Shown piece after piece: positions 29,046 through 37,377 of a stretch of DNA of 64,000 bases. The notes beneath the pieces are model-generated. The model had not been told where the DNA came from. It saw only the letters and a list, made by a program, of their open reading frames with translations, and ran no database searches. The position numbers and the translations under genes are program-made. Source of the DNA: Corynebacterium pollutisoli (lineage in GTDB: Bacteria > Actinomycetota > Actinomycetes > Mycobacteriales > Mycobacteriaceae); contig NZ_FXAR01000001.1 in assembly GCF_900177745.1 (NCBI RefSeq), positions 124,001-188,000 on the forward strand, in the 5' to 3' direction. Position 1 is the first letter of the stretch. Each line of letters opens with the position of its first letter.

Positions 29046-29942
29046 ATGACTCTCCCTCTCGGCCGTTGCATCTTCACCACTCAAGAGCTTTACGACGCCG
29101 GCATCGGCAGGCACCGCATCTCATCTCTGGTCCGGCGCGGCGCACTCCATCGCGCCATACCCGGGCTCTACACCACCTCCCGCCCCTACGGGAAGTTTCT
29201 CCTGCAGGCGCTCCAGCATCAACGCCCCGACATCGTGTTCACCGGCCGCACCGCGGCCCAGCTGCACAACGGCCATCGGGTCACCACACCGGTCACGGTG
29301 CTCGTGGCGCGCGACAAAACCTTCCGCTCCGGCCTGCTGGTCACGGTGATCAGGGCACAGCACCGGCCGTTCACGCTCATCGACGGCCTCCGGGTCGCCA
29401 CCCCACTGCGGGCGGCTCTCGACATCCCCGCCGAGGAGGACGGTTCCGCAGTCGCACTGCTCGACCGCCATTACACGGGCCGACACGCCCGGGCGCAGGT
29501 GGAGAAGGACCTCACCGCTTTCGGAAGAACACCGACGATACTGCGGAGGCAGATCAACGGGGCGTCGATAGGCGCCGACTCAGAGACGGAACGGACCCTC
29601 TTTCGTGCGCTGCGGAAACGGGGATACGCCTTCGAGTGCAACAAGCTGGTCGGCAACTACTTCCGGGACGGCGTGTACGAGCCGAAGAAGGTGATGGTGG
29701 AGGTGCACGGGCACAGGTACCACAACCACATCAACGTGCAGGTCAAGGACTACTGGAAGGCCAACGACGCGGTGGCCCGCGGGTACCGGCACCTGAGTTT
29801 CTCGGACATCTGCATTGACCTGCACCTGGCGCGGGTCGTGGACATCATCGTCGCGGTGATCGAGGGGGAGGAGCGGGAGGTGGAACTCATGGGGGAGTGG
29901 CACGCGGCCTGGGTGCAGCCGAGTGCCGTCGGAATGCGGTAA
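29046..29942 (+). CDS. AbiEi-like winged-helix plus DUF559/Vsr-like endonuclease-fold protein
   Basis: 298 aa. The first 150 residues resemble AbiEi-type antitoxin regulators: a winged helix (FTTQELYDAGIGRHRISSLV, RRGALHRAIPGLYT) and a domain with VFTGRTAAQLH and LRAALDI. The C-terminal roughly 110 residues (DSETERTLFRALRKRGYAFE; MVEVHGHRYHN; RGYRHLSFSDICIDL) have the layout of DUF559/Vsr-type PD-(D/E)xK nucleases, though the usual D-ExD-Q spacing is not clearly complete. Such fusions are common orphan genes in actinobacteria with no proven role. It is monocistronic between two terminators. Confidence 0.65.
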   Translation: MTLPLGRCIFTTQELYDAGIGRHRISSLVRRGALHRAIPGLYTTSRPYGKFLLQALQHQRPDIVFTGRTAAQLHNGHRVTTPVTVLVARDKTFRSGLLVTVIRAQHRPFTLIDGLRVATPLRAALDIPAEEDGSAVALLDRHYTGRHARAQVEKDLTAFGRTPTILRRQINGASIGADSETERTLFRALRKRGYAFECNKLVGNYFRDGVYEPKKVMVEVHGHRYHNHINVQVKDYWKANDAVARGYRHLSFSDICIDLHLARVVDIIVAVIEGEEREVELMGEWHAAWVQPSAVGMR

Positions 29943-29950
29943 GTACCGCG

Positions 29951-29982
29951 AAGGCCCCTCGGCCCCCTGGCGGAGTGGCCTT
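29951..29982. terminator. Short hairpin between convergent genes
   Basis: AAGGCC (29951-29956) pairs with GGCCTT (29977-29982), with further partial pairing inside. It lies between the convergent DUF559-type and AhpD-like genes. Confidence 0.45.
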
Positions 29983-30000
29983 GGAAGTATGATGTTCCGC

Positions 30001-30459
30001 CTACCGCGACAGCAGCGGGTGTCCCGACGCGATGGACACGCGGTTGAAGGCGTTGATCATGATGATCGACCATTCCAGGGCGGCGACCTGCTCCTCGGCG
30101 AAGATCTCGCAGGCGGGGAGGGCGGCGCGGGAGTTGTCCCGGTCCCGCGGCAGGAGGGTCAGGGTCTCGGCGAGCTCGAGGGCGGCCTTCTCCTGCTCGG
30201 TGAACTCGGCGACCATGCGCCAGGCGGGGAGGGCGTCGAGCTTGTTGTCGGGGACGCCGGCCTTGCGGGCGGCGGGGACGTGGATGGACAGGCAGGTGCC
30301 GCAGCCGTTGATCTGGCTGACGCGGACGGCGACGAGCTCGATGAGGGATTTCGGCAGGTCGACGTCCGGGTAGAGCATGTTGAGCTTCTTGGACACCTCG
30401 GTAAGGGACTTGTAGACCTCGGGGTAGAACTTGTCGAGGTAGGGGGCCTTGCGGGTCAT
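30001..30459 (-). CDS. Carboxymuconolactone decarboxylase/AhpD-like family protein
   Basis: 152 aa from ATG 30459. The redox centre is SQINGCGTCLSIHVPAARKAG (CxxC followed by His), the signature of the AhpD branch of the family, implying thiol-dependent peroxidase activity rather than PcaC-type decarboxylation. It is the last gene of the pirin-GNAT-AhpD operon, with ATG overlapping the GNAT stop (ATGA). Co-location with pirin suggests an oxidative-stress role; this is inferred. Confidence 0.85.
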   Translation of the reverse strand: MTRKAPYLDKFYPEVYKSLTEVSKKLNMLYPDVDLPKSLIELVAVRVSQINGCGTCLSIHVPAARKAGVPDNKLDALPAWRMVAEFTEQEKAALELAETLTLLPRDRDNSRAALPACEIFAEEQVAALEWSIIMINAFNRVSIASGHPLLSR

Positions 30460-30755
30460 CGGGAGAGCTCCTTCTGCAGCCAGGTGATGTCGGCGGGGGT
30501 GGGGGTGCGCCAGGTGTGGGTGTGGTCGTTCTTCTCCAGCCAGCCGCGGACGAAGGGGCAGATGGCGACGATGGGGAGGTCGGTCTGCTCGAGCGCCCCC
30601 TCGACGAGCCGGCCGGCGAGGCCGCGGCCGCCGAACTCGGGGCCGATCTCGGTGTGGAAGAAGAGTCATTCGCCGTTGTGGTCGCGGTAGTCGGTGTGGC
30701 CGGCGCGGTGGCCGTCGTCGGTGATGACGAAGCGGTTGGTCTCCTGGGTGATCAT
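30456..30755 (-). pseudogene. Small GNAT-type N-acetyltransferase with in-frame stop
   Basis: From ATG 30755 (AGGAGAGGATC upstream, overlapping the pirin stop) the frame reads ITDDGHRAGHTDYRDHNGE, then TGA at 30666-30668, then LFFHTEIGPEFGGRGLAGRL and CPFVRGWLEKN. This is the small YjdJ-like GNAT family (about 95 aa), where an arginine normally stands at the stop (E-R-L-x-F-x-H-T-E). A single CGA to TGA change explains it. Both ends are intact and overlap the neighbouring genes exactly, so the mutation is recent or is a base-call error. Confidence 0.75.
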
Positions 30756-31777
30756 CAGATCCTCTCCTCGGGGCGGGCGATGGGCGCGGGGTTGACGCGG
30801 GGGCGGATCCGGGCGTTGGGGAGCTCGGGGGCGGGCAGGCGGGGGAGGCCGTCGGGGTCGTGGCTGATGTAGCCCTCAGTGACGCCGAAGCGGTCGTCCT
30901 CGGCCTGCCATTCGGCGCGGTAGGTCTCGATCTCGTCGTAGGTGCGGCCGATGAAGTTCCACCACATGATGATCTCCTCCTCGAAGGGCTCGCCGCCGAT
31001 GAGCAGCAGGCGGGCCTTGTCGGAGCCGTTGTTGCGGATGCGCAGCCGCTTCTCGCCGACGCCGGTGTAGGCGAGTTCGGTGGGGGCGACGGTGACGCCC
31101 TCGAGGTCGATGTCCCCGGCGTCGACGAGCAAGCCGTGCTCGTGGGCGGGGTCGACATCGATGCTTATCGACGCCCCCGCGTCCAGCCGGATCTCCGCCC
31201 CGACGAGGGGCGAGAACGTGGTGACGGGCGAGGTGGAGCCGAGGAGGGAGCCGAGGAAGACGAGGGCGCTGCCGCCGTCGAAAAGCACGGGTTCGGGGGC
31301 GTAGTGGTCGAAGCGGCGGGGGCCGTGGCGGTCGGCGTCGGGCAGCGCGGTCCACAGCTGGACGCCGTGGAGAGTGGTGGTGGCCTGGGTGGTCACCTCG
31401 GAGTGGCAGATGCCGGCGCCGGCGGTCATGAGGTTGACCTCGCCGGGGCGGACGACGGCGTGGTTGTCGCCGGAGTCGTGGTGGGTGATCGTGCCCTCGA
31501 AGAGCCAGGACACGGTCTGCAGGCCGGTGTGGGGGTGCGGGGCGACGTCCATGCCGCCGGTTACGGAGACGTCGTCGGGGCCGTAGTGGTCGACGAAGCA
31601 CCAGGCGCCGATGAGGCTGCGCTGCTTCTGCGGCAGGGTGCGGTTGACGGTCATGGCGCGGGGCCCACCGAGGGGGACGGGGCGGGAGGTGATGATCTCG
31701 ACGCGGGCGCCGTCCGCGCAGTGCGGGGCGTCGGGGGAGAGGACCAGCTCCTCGGGATGGGCATCGGTGACGGACAT
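30755..31777 (-). CDS. Pirin family protein
   Basis: 340 aa from ATG 31777. The N-terminal cupin carries DVAPHPHTGLQTVSWLFEG with THHDS (metal-binding histidines), and MTAGAGICHSE is the conserved glutamate/histidine region. The C-terminal pirin domain contains LLLIGGEPFEEEIIMWWNFI. Many bacterial pirins are quercetinases or redox regulators; the role here is unknown. TATGGT ends 6 nt before the ATG on the minus strand and no ribosome site is seen, so a leaderless transcript is likely. It heads the operon with the GNAT remnant and the AhpD-like gene. Confidence 0.9.
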   Translation of the reverse strand: MSVTDAHPEELVLSPDAPHCADGARVEIITSRPVPLGGPRAMTVNRTLPQKQRSLIGAWCFVDHYGPDDVSVTGGMDVAPHPHTGLQTVSWLFEGTITHHDSGDNHAVVRPGEVNLMTAGAGICHSEVTTQATTTLHGVQLWTALPDADRHGPRRFDHYAPEPVLFDGGSALVFLGSLLGSTSPVTTFSPLVGAEIRLDAGASISIDVDPAHEHGLLVDAGDIDLEGVTVAPTELAYTGVGEKRLRIRNNGSDKARLLLIGGEPFEEEIIMWWNFIGRTYDEIETYRAEWQAEDDRFGVTEGYISHDPDGLPRLPAPELPNARIRPRVNPAPIARPEERI

Positions 31778-31842
31778 GAGTTCACCATACCACCGAAGTT
31801 GTTGACATATACGCAATGTGGGGCGGCGGTAGGATGACCCCC

Positions 31843-32151
31843 ATGCGCGCCCTCTACCTCGGACTCGCCGCCGCCCTGTGCGTGGCGGCACTTGTCCTCA
31901 AGTTCTCCCCGGTCTCCGACATCGCCGCGGTGCTGGCCCTGCTCGTCGCCGGCGTCTTCCTCGTCCTCGGGCTCAAGATGACGGCCGCCACCCGCGAGCC
32001 GAAGCCCATCGTCCTCGACGACGAGAAGCGCGACACCCTCCGCGCCATGCTCGACCGCGGTGACGAGGGGGCCGCCGTCCGCCAGGTCCAGCTGTGGTTC
32101 CGCGACGCCACACCGGAACATGCCCGGGAGGTCGTCCGGGACCTGAGGTAG
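31843..32151 (+). CDS. Small membrane protein of unknown function
   Basis: 102 aa from ATG 31843. Two hydrophobic helices (YLGLAAALCVAALVLKF and AAVLALLVAGVFLVLGL) are followed by a charged, helical tail (DDEKRDTLRAMLDRGDEGAA...). TAGGAT ends 7 nt before this ATG, so I take it as a leaderless start; an in-frame ATG at 31834 overlaps the -10 and is less likely. It precedes ndk, which has its own promoter. The function is not recognised. Confidence 0.75.
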   Translation: MRALYLGLAAALCVAALVLKFSPVSDIAAVLALLVAGVFLVLGLKMTAATREPKPIVLDDEKRDTLRAMLDRGDEGAAVRQVQLWFRDATPEHAREVVRDLR

Positions 32152-32223
32152 GCGCCGGGATGTGATGCCTGTCCCACAACCTTCCCGCGCCGGGTGGGCG
32201 GGTGTCCGGTAGGATGTCCAACC

Positions 32224-32634
32224 ATGACTGAACGCACTCTCATCCTCATCAAGCCGGACGGCGTCAAGAACGGCCACGTCGGCGAGATCATCGCCCGAAT
32301 CGAGCGCAAGGGCCTCAAGCTCACCGCTCTGGACCTGCGCGTCGCCGACCGCGCCACCGCCGAGCAGCACTACGCGGAGCACTCGGACAAGCCCTTCTTC
32401 GGTGAGCTCGTTGAGTTCATCACCTCCGCTCCGCTGGTCGCCGGCATCGTCGAGGGCGAGCGTGCCATCGAGTCCTGGCGTCAGCTGGCCGGCGGCACCG
32501 ACCCGGTCTCCAAGGCCACCCCGGGCACCATCCGCGGTGACTTCGCCCTGACCGTCGGCGAGAACGTCGTCCACGGCTCCGACTCCTCGGAGTCCGCCGA
32601 GCGCGAGATCAACATCTGGTTCCCGAACCTGTAG
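32224..32634 (+). CDS. ndk: Nucleoside diphosphate kinase
   Basis: 136 aa, standard length. [19 protein letters not shown] opens the fold. The phosphohistidine loop reads [22 protein letters not shown], with His near residue 117. It transfers the gamma-phosphate from ATP to nucleoside diphosphates. TAGGAT (32210-32215) ends 8 nt before the ATG and there is no Shine-Dalgarno sequence: probably leaderless. Confidence 0.97.
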   Translation: MTERTLILIKPDGVKNGHVGEIIARIERKGLKLTALDLRVADRATAEQHYAEHSDKPFFGELVEFITSAPLVAGIVEGERAIESWRQLAGGTDPVSKATPGTIRGDFALTVGENVVHGSDSSESAEREINIWFPNL

Positions 32635-32648
32635 TTCGCTTCTCGACG

Positions 32649-32676
32649 AAGGGCCGCACCACCTGGGGCGGCCCTT
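32649..32676. terminator. Terminator between convergent ndk and membrane-protein gene
   Basis: AAGGGCCGC (32649-32657) pairs perfectly with GCGGCCCTT (32668-32676). The stem overlaps the last two bases of the convergent gene, whose stop begins at 32675. Confidence 0.75.
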
Positions 32677-33370
32677 ATCGATTCCGCAGCTCCTCCAGGA
32701 CCCGCACCCCCACCGGGGTGATCTCCACCAGGTGGCGGGAGATGTCCGCGCCGGCGTCGACCGTCGAGACGCCGACCACCCCGACCTGCTGCAGCGCACG
32801 CACCTCCTCGTGTACTCCGGGTACCTCCCGGTCGAGGTGCCCGGCCAGCCGCCACATCCGCGCGCGGATCCCGTCGACCGCGCCGAGTTCCGCCAGACCC
32901 TTGAGCAACTCGCGGTGGGCGTCCGCGGCGTCGAGGCGGGTGGTGGTGGCATCCTCCAGTGACGTCTGCTCCAGGGCACGCCGGGCCCGCCGCCGACCGA
33001 TCGCTGCGGCACGCCGCCCCTCCGCGGCGAAGGACCACAGGATCACTCCCGTGACCGACACGAAGTAGAACGGCCAAACGACCGAGGGTGTCGGCAGGTC
33101 GGCGAGGACCGACCCCGAAAGGAAACCGAGGGCGCCCGGGAGGAAGGGTCGGATGTGATCCCAGCGGGTGTAGTCGGCGTCCGAGGTGCTCATCATGTCC
33201 ATGCCGCCGCTGAAAACGTGACGCGGCAGAACCAGGAACGCCACCCCGGCCGAGACCACCGCCGCGACCAGCCCCGCCAGAACCATCCCCAGGTGGAGGA
33301 GGGTGAAGCTGGCGGCGATGCCGAGGCTGGGTGCCAGCGCCCGGTGCAGGGGGACCGTCGGAGTGCTCAT
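32675..33370 (-). CDS. Membrane protein with C-terminal winged-helix-like domain
   Basis: 231 aa. Residues 1-110 contain four hydrophobic helices (LGIAASFTLLHLGMVLAGLV, AAVVSAGVAFLVLP, FLPGALGFLSGSVL, VVWPFYFVSVTGVILWSF). A charged helix follows, and the last 80 residues (LLKGLAELGAVDGIRARMWR...LQQVGVVGVSTVDAG...HLVEITPVGVRVLEEL) look like a winged helix of the PadR/MarR type. Such a protein could be a membrane-tethered regulator, but no family is certain. It is divergent from rne, with 202 bp between the two starts. Confidence 0.7.
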   Translation of the reverse strand: MSTPTVPLHRALAPSLGIAASFTLLHLGMVLAGLVAAVVSAGVAFLVLPRHVFSGGMDMMSTSDADYTRWDHIRPFLPGALGFLSGSVLADLPTPSVVWPFYFVSVTGVILWSFAAEGRRAAAIGRRRARRALEQTSLEDATTTRLDAADAHRELLKGLAELGAVDGIRARMWRLAGHLDREVPGVHEEVRALQQVGVVGVSTVDAGADISRHLVEITPVGVRVLEELRNR

Positions 33371-33572
33371 CGCCGCTCACCATAGTCGTTCGCGAACCTC
33401 CGGCCCGTGGTGTGCCACAATGGGACGCGGGCCGCACGATGCGGTACCCGCAGAAGTCACAAGTGAATACAGAAGACGACCGAGAAATTTTGCGGTCGGC
33501 CCCTGTGCGGCGGCGGCGAGCCTCTTTCGCCAGCGCCCGGGGAGTCGGCCGAACACAACTACAGGAGCACCC
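33371..33572. promoter_or_regulatory. Divergent region upstream of rne
   Basis: The 202-bp gap holds no gene. The only clear signal is CAGGAGCACCC directly before the rne GTG at 33573. The A/T-rich patch around 33465-33495 (ATACAGAAGACGACC; GAAATTTTGC) is the probable promoter and 5' leader area. It is long enough for RNase E leader-based autoregulation, but no defined structure could be established. Confidence 0.35.
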
Positions 33573-36494
33573 GTGGCTGATTCCACCGAACCCACCGACC
33601 ACAACGACGGCCAGACAGGGGCGGAGACGCCGAAGAAGCGGCGCCGGGCCACCCGGAAGACCGCTGAGCCCGCCGCCTCGAAGGTCCGCGTCCACGCCCT
33701 GGCCAAGGAGCTGGGCAGGACCTCGAAGGAGATCATCGAGGTCCTCGCGGGCATGGACCTGAAGAAGGTCGCCCAGTCCACCCTCACCGTCGAGGAGGTG
33801 GAGAAGGTCAAGGCCGCGCTGGAGCCCGCGCCGGAGGAGCCCGCACAGGACGAGGAGAAGATCCGCACCCGGGTGCGTAAGAACGTCGCCAACGAGATCT
33901 CCCAGATCGAGGAGAAGGTCGAGGCGGACCTCGCGGAACTGCTCAAGGAGCAGCCGGAGGAGGACCTCCTCGAGGACGTCACCCCGGAGGTCACCCCGAA
34001 GCCGTCCGAGGAACCGGCCCAGTTCGTGCCGCTGTTCATGGCCCCCGACACCTCCGCACCCGCGCCGGCCCCCGCCGAGGAGGAGGACGACGAGGAGGAG
34101 CCCGCCGCTTTCCGACGTCGCCGTCGCGGCCGCCGCGGTGCAGGCCGCGGTCGCGGTGCCGAGGAGACCGAGAAGGCCGAGGAAGGCGGCGTCGACAAGC
34201 AGGAGCCGGAGGATGACGACGATCTCCCCGAGGAGCCCGTCGCCCTCAAGGGCTCGACCCGTCTGGAGTCGCAGCGCCGCCGTCGCGCGGAGCTGCGCGA
34301 GGAGGGGCGTCGCAAGAAGCACATCGTCTCGCAGGCGGAGTTCCTGGCGCGCCGCGAATCCGTGGCCCGCACCATGGTGGTGCGCGAGCGCCAGCGCCAC
34401 GATCATCCGGGCATGGTGACGCAGGTCGGCGTGCTGGAGGACGATCTGCTCGTCGAGCACTTCGTCACCAGCGAGGCGCAGGCCTCGATGATCGGCAACA
34501 TCTACCTGGGCCGCGTCCAGAACGTGCTGCCGAGCATGGAGGCCGCGTTCATCGACATCGGCAAGGGTCGCAACGGCGTCCTCTACGCCGGTGAGGTCGA
34601 CTGGAAGTCCGCCGGCCTGGGTGGCCGCAGCCGCAAGATCGAGCAGGCACTGAAGTCCGGCGACCAGGTGCTCGTCCAGGTGAGCAAGGACCCGGTCGGG
34701 CACAAGGGTGCCCGCCTGACCACGCAGATCTCGCTGGCCGGCCGCTACCTGGTGTACGTGCCGGGCGGGCGCAGCGCGGGCATCTCCCGCAAGCTGCCCG
34801 GGCCGGAGCGCAAGCGTCTCAAGGAGATCCTGGCCAAGGTCGTGCCGGGGCAGGGTGGCGCCATCATCCGCACCGCCGCGGAGAACGTCTCGGAGGAGGC
34901 CATCGCGGCGGATGTCGATCGTCTGCACCGCCTGTGGGAGGACATCCAGACCCGCGCGGACTCCGAGATCAACTCCCGCGGCTCCAAGCCCGTCACCATG
35001 TACGAAGAGCCGGACATGCTGGTCAAGGTCGTCCGCGACCTGTTCAACGAGGACTTCACCTCCCTCATCGTCGACGGCGACCGCGCCTGGAACACCGTCC
35101 ACGCCTACGTGAAGTCCGTCGCCCCCGACCTGCTCGACCGCCTGCAGAAGTACCAGCGCTCCGAGCACGAGGGCGTCGACGCCTTCGCCCGCTTCCGCGT
35201 CGACGAGCAGCTGCAGAAGGCCCTCAACCGCAAGGTGTGGCTGCCCTCCGGCGGCTCCCTGGTCATCGACCGCACCGAGGCCATGACCGTCGTCGACGTC
35301 AACACCGGCAAGTTCACCGGCTCCGGCGGCAACCTCGAGGAGACCGTCACCCGCAACAACCTGGAGGCGGCCGAGGAGATCGTCCGTCAGATGCGCCTGC
35401 GCGACCTCGGCGGCATGATCGTCGTCGACTTCATCGACATGGTCCTGCCCGAGAACCAGGAGCTCGTCCTGCGCCGCCTCAAGGAGGCCCTCGGCCGCGA
35501 CCGCACGCGCCACCAGGTCTCCGAGGTCACCTCCCTCGGCCTCGTCCAGATGACCCGCAAGCGCCTGGGCACCGGCCTGCTGGAGACCTTCTCCACCGAG
35601 TGCGAGCACTGCGGCGGCCGCGGCCTCATCCTCCACGAGGATCCGGTCGAGGAGCCCATCGAGATCCCCGAGAAGCCGCGCAAGAAGCCGCAGGAGCACC
35701 CGGCGGCCCGCGCCATGCACCGCGAGGAGAAGCAGGAGGAGACGGAGGAGAGCACCGACACCACCGAAACCTCCGACACCTCTGATATTGAGGAGCTCGC
35801 CGCCGCGGTCGTCGTCACCGAGGACGACGCCAGGGAGGGAGCTTCCCGACGCCGCCGTTCCCGCCGCGGGCGCCGTGGCACGAGCCGCGGACGCGAGGCT
35901 GCCACCGACGTCACCGACGTCACCGAGATCGAGGAGATCGTCTCCGCCGCCCTCGACCACGCCGGCGAGGAGGACCCGGACGAGCCGACGGGCGCCGACT
36001 ATGTGCCGGAGAAGTCCTTCCAGGAGGCCGTCGCCGAGTTCGACGCCTCCCCGCGTCGTCGTCGCCGGACCCGCGGCAACTCCCGCTCGGACCGTCGCCC
36101 GCAGCGCGAGGATTTCCCGGGATCCGTCCCGAGCGGCCCCGTCGCGCAGGCCGAGGACACGATGATCAAGGTGTCCGAGCGCCCCGAGCCGGAGCCGGAG
36201 CAGGAGGAGGGCGGCCGTCGCCGTCGTCGGCGCGCCACCCGCAGCCGCGCGCCGGAGCAGGTGGAGCAGACTGAACCGCAGGAGCCGCAGGAGGAGAAGC
36301 CGCGTTCCAACCGGCCGTCCGAGGTCTCCTCGGGCGCGCCGACGGTGACCCGCTCCCGGGGCCGCCGTCGCGCGGTGCGCCGGACAACGGCGGGCGTCGA
36401 GAAGCCGGAGGTGCCTGCGAAGCAGGAACAGGGCGACGTCGAGAAGCGGGGTCGTGGGCGGCGTCGCGTGGCGCGCCGGACAAGTGGCCGCTAG
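33573..36494 (+). CDS. rne: Ribonuclease E/G
   Basis: 973 aa from GTG 33573 (AGGAG upstream). The catalytic core is central: S1 domain (IYLGRVQNVLPSMEAAFIDI), 5' sensor/RNase H-like region, the DNase I-like active site with MTVVDVNTGKFTGSGG and MIVVDFIDM (catalytic aspartates), and the Zn-link CEHCGGRG. The N-terminus carries an IF2-N-like segment (VRVHALAKELGRTSKEIIEV). Both flanks are long and low in complexity, acidic N-terminally and arginine-rich C-terminally (RRRRSRRGRRG-like), as expected for a degradosome scaffold. Confidence 0.95.
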   Translation: MADSTEPTDHNDGQTGAETPKKRRRATRKTAEPAASKVRVHALAKELGRTSKEIIEVLAGMDLKKVAQSTLTVEEVEKVKAALEPAPEEPAQDEEKIRTRVRKNVANEISQIEEKVEADLAELLKEQPEEDLLEDVTPEVTPKPSEEPAQFVPLFMAPDTSAPAPAPAEEEDDEEEPAAFRRRRRGRRGAGRGRGAEETEKAEEGGVDKQEPEDDDDLPEEPVALKGSTRLESQRRRRAELREEGRRKKHIVSQAEFLARRESVARTMVVRERQRHDHPGMVTQVGVLEDDLLVEHFVTSEAQASMIGNIYLGRVQNVLPSMEAAFIDIGKGRNGVLYAGEVDWKSAGLGGRSRKIEQALKSGDQVLVQVSKDPVGHKGARLTTQISLAGRYLVYVPGGRSAGISRKLPGPERKRLKEILAKVVPGQGGAIIRTAAENVSEEAIAADVDRLHRLWEDIQTRADSEINSRGSKPVTMYEEPDMLVKVVRDLFNEDFTSLIVDGDRAWNTVHAYVKSVAPDLLDRLQKYQRSEHEGVDAFARFRVDEQLQKALNRKVWLPSGGSLVIDRTEAMTVVDVNTGKFTGSGGNLEETVTRNNLEAAEEIVRQMRLRDLGGMIVVDFIDMVLPENQELVLRRLKEALGRDRTRHQVSEVTSLGLVQMTRKRLGTGLLETFSTECEHCGGRGLILHEDPVEEPIEIPEKPRKKPQEHPAARAMHREEKQEETEESTDTTETSDTSDIEELAAAVVVTEDDAREGASRRRRSRRGRRGTSRGREAATDVTDVTEIEEIVSAALDHAGEEDPDEPTGADYVPEKSFQEAVAEFDASPRRRRRTRGNSRSDRRPQREDFPGSVPSGPVAQAEDTMIKVSERPEPEPEQEEGGRRRRRRATRSRAPEQVEQTEPQEPQEEKPRSNRPSEVSSGAPTVTRSRGRRRAVRRTTAGVEKPEVPAKQEQGDVEKRGRGRRRVARRTSGR

Positions 36495-36531
36495 CAGTGG
36501 TTTGTCTTTTCCGCCCCTGACGGGGTAGTCT

Positions 36532-36674
36532 TTGACAGTCGCTGTTTTGGGGATATTGCGCCGCCAGATCTTAGCAGGTCAGGCGTGCTGCTGCCCCGGA
36601 ACGCAAATGAAATACGTCCATTCAGGTGCGCGGTCGGCGGGCCTGATCCGAGTTTAGATAAGGGGTAACCCTCT
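36532..36674 (+). promoter_or_regulatory. rplU-rpmA promoter and leader
   Basis: TTGACA (36532-36537) is a perfect -35. GATATTGC (36552-36559) is the nearest -10-like region, at 15-16 bp. The transcript would then have a leader of about 105-110 nt. In it, GTCAGGC (near 36579) can pair with GCCTGAT (near 36642) around an inner stem. Ribosomal-protein operons are often controlled by such leaders; here a regulatory function is only a suggestion. Confidence 0.5.
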
Positions 36675-36980
36675 ATGTACGCGATCGTCAAGACCGGCGG
36701 CAAGCAGTACAAGGTTGCCGAAGGCGACCTCGTCAAGGTCGAGAAGATCGAGGGTGAGCAGGGCGCGTCCGTGGCTCTCACCCCGGTTCTGCTCGTCGAC
36801 GGTGCCAACGTCACCTCCAAGTCCGAGGACCTCGCCAAGGTGAGCGTCGCTGCGGAGATCGTCGAGCACACCAAGGGCCCGAAGATCGACATTCTCAAGT
36901 ACAAGAACAAGACCGGCTACAAGAAGCGCCAGGGTCACCGTCAGCCGCTGACGGTCATCAAGGTCACCGGTATCAAGTAA
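36675..36980 (+). CDS. rplU: 50S ribosomal protein L21
   Basis: 101 aa. [20 protein letters not shown] is the canonical bL21 start, and [18 protein letters not shown] the conserved C-terminus that contacts 23S rRNA. It is followed after 17 bp by rpmA, the universal partner gene. Confidence 0.98.
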   Translation: MYAIVKTGGKQYKVAEGDLVKVEKIEGEQGASVALTPVLLVDGANVTSKSEDLAKVSVAAEIVEHTKGPKIDILKYKNKTGYKKRQGHRQPLTVIKVTGIK

Positions 36981-36997
36981 GCCAAGGAGGGTAACCA

Positions 36998-37270
36998 ATG
37001 GCAACTAAGAAGGGTGCATCCAGCTCCAGCAACGGCCGCGACTCCGAGGCCAAGCGCCTCGGCGTGAAGCGTTTCGGTGGCCAGCAGGTCAAGGCCGGTG
37101 AGATCCTGGTCCGCCAGCGCGGCACCAAGTTCCACCCGGGCGAGAACGTCGGTCGCGGTGGCGACGACACTCTCTTCGCCCTGAAGGCCGGTGCCGTCCA
37201 GTTCGGCATCAAGCGCAACCGTCGCATGGTCAACATCGTCGAGAACGAGGCTGTGACCGTCGACGCCTAG
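36998..37270 (+). CDS. rpmA: 50S ribosomal protein L27
   Basis: 90 aa. The family signature [20 protein letters not shown], with the flexible N-terminal tail reaching the peptidyl-transferase centre, is intact; [21 protein letters not shown] follows. The ribosome site AAGGAGG is 8 nt upstream. A terminator hairpin lies 19 bp after the stop. Confidence 0.98.
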   Translation: MATKKGASSSSNGRDSEAKRLGVKRFGGQQVKAGEILVRQRGTKFHPGENVGRGGDDTLFALKAGAVQFGIKRNRRMVNIVENEAVTVDA

Positions 37271-37288
37271 TCGCCCGCAACAGCCTGG

Positions 37289-37321
37289 AGCCCGTCGCAT
37301 CCCGTGAGGGAGCGGCGGGCT
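37289..37321 (+). terminator. Terminator after rpmA
   Basis: AGCCCGTCGC (37289-37298) pairs with GCGGCGGGCT (37312-37321) with one mismatch. It is located between rpmA and the obgE promoter (TATTCT near 37339). Confidence 0.65.
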
Positions 37322-37377
37322 TCGCGCATCACCCGACTATTCTGGGTGAACACACCACACCTCCAGGAGGAGACCCC

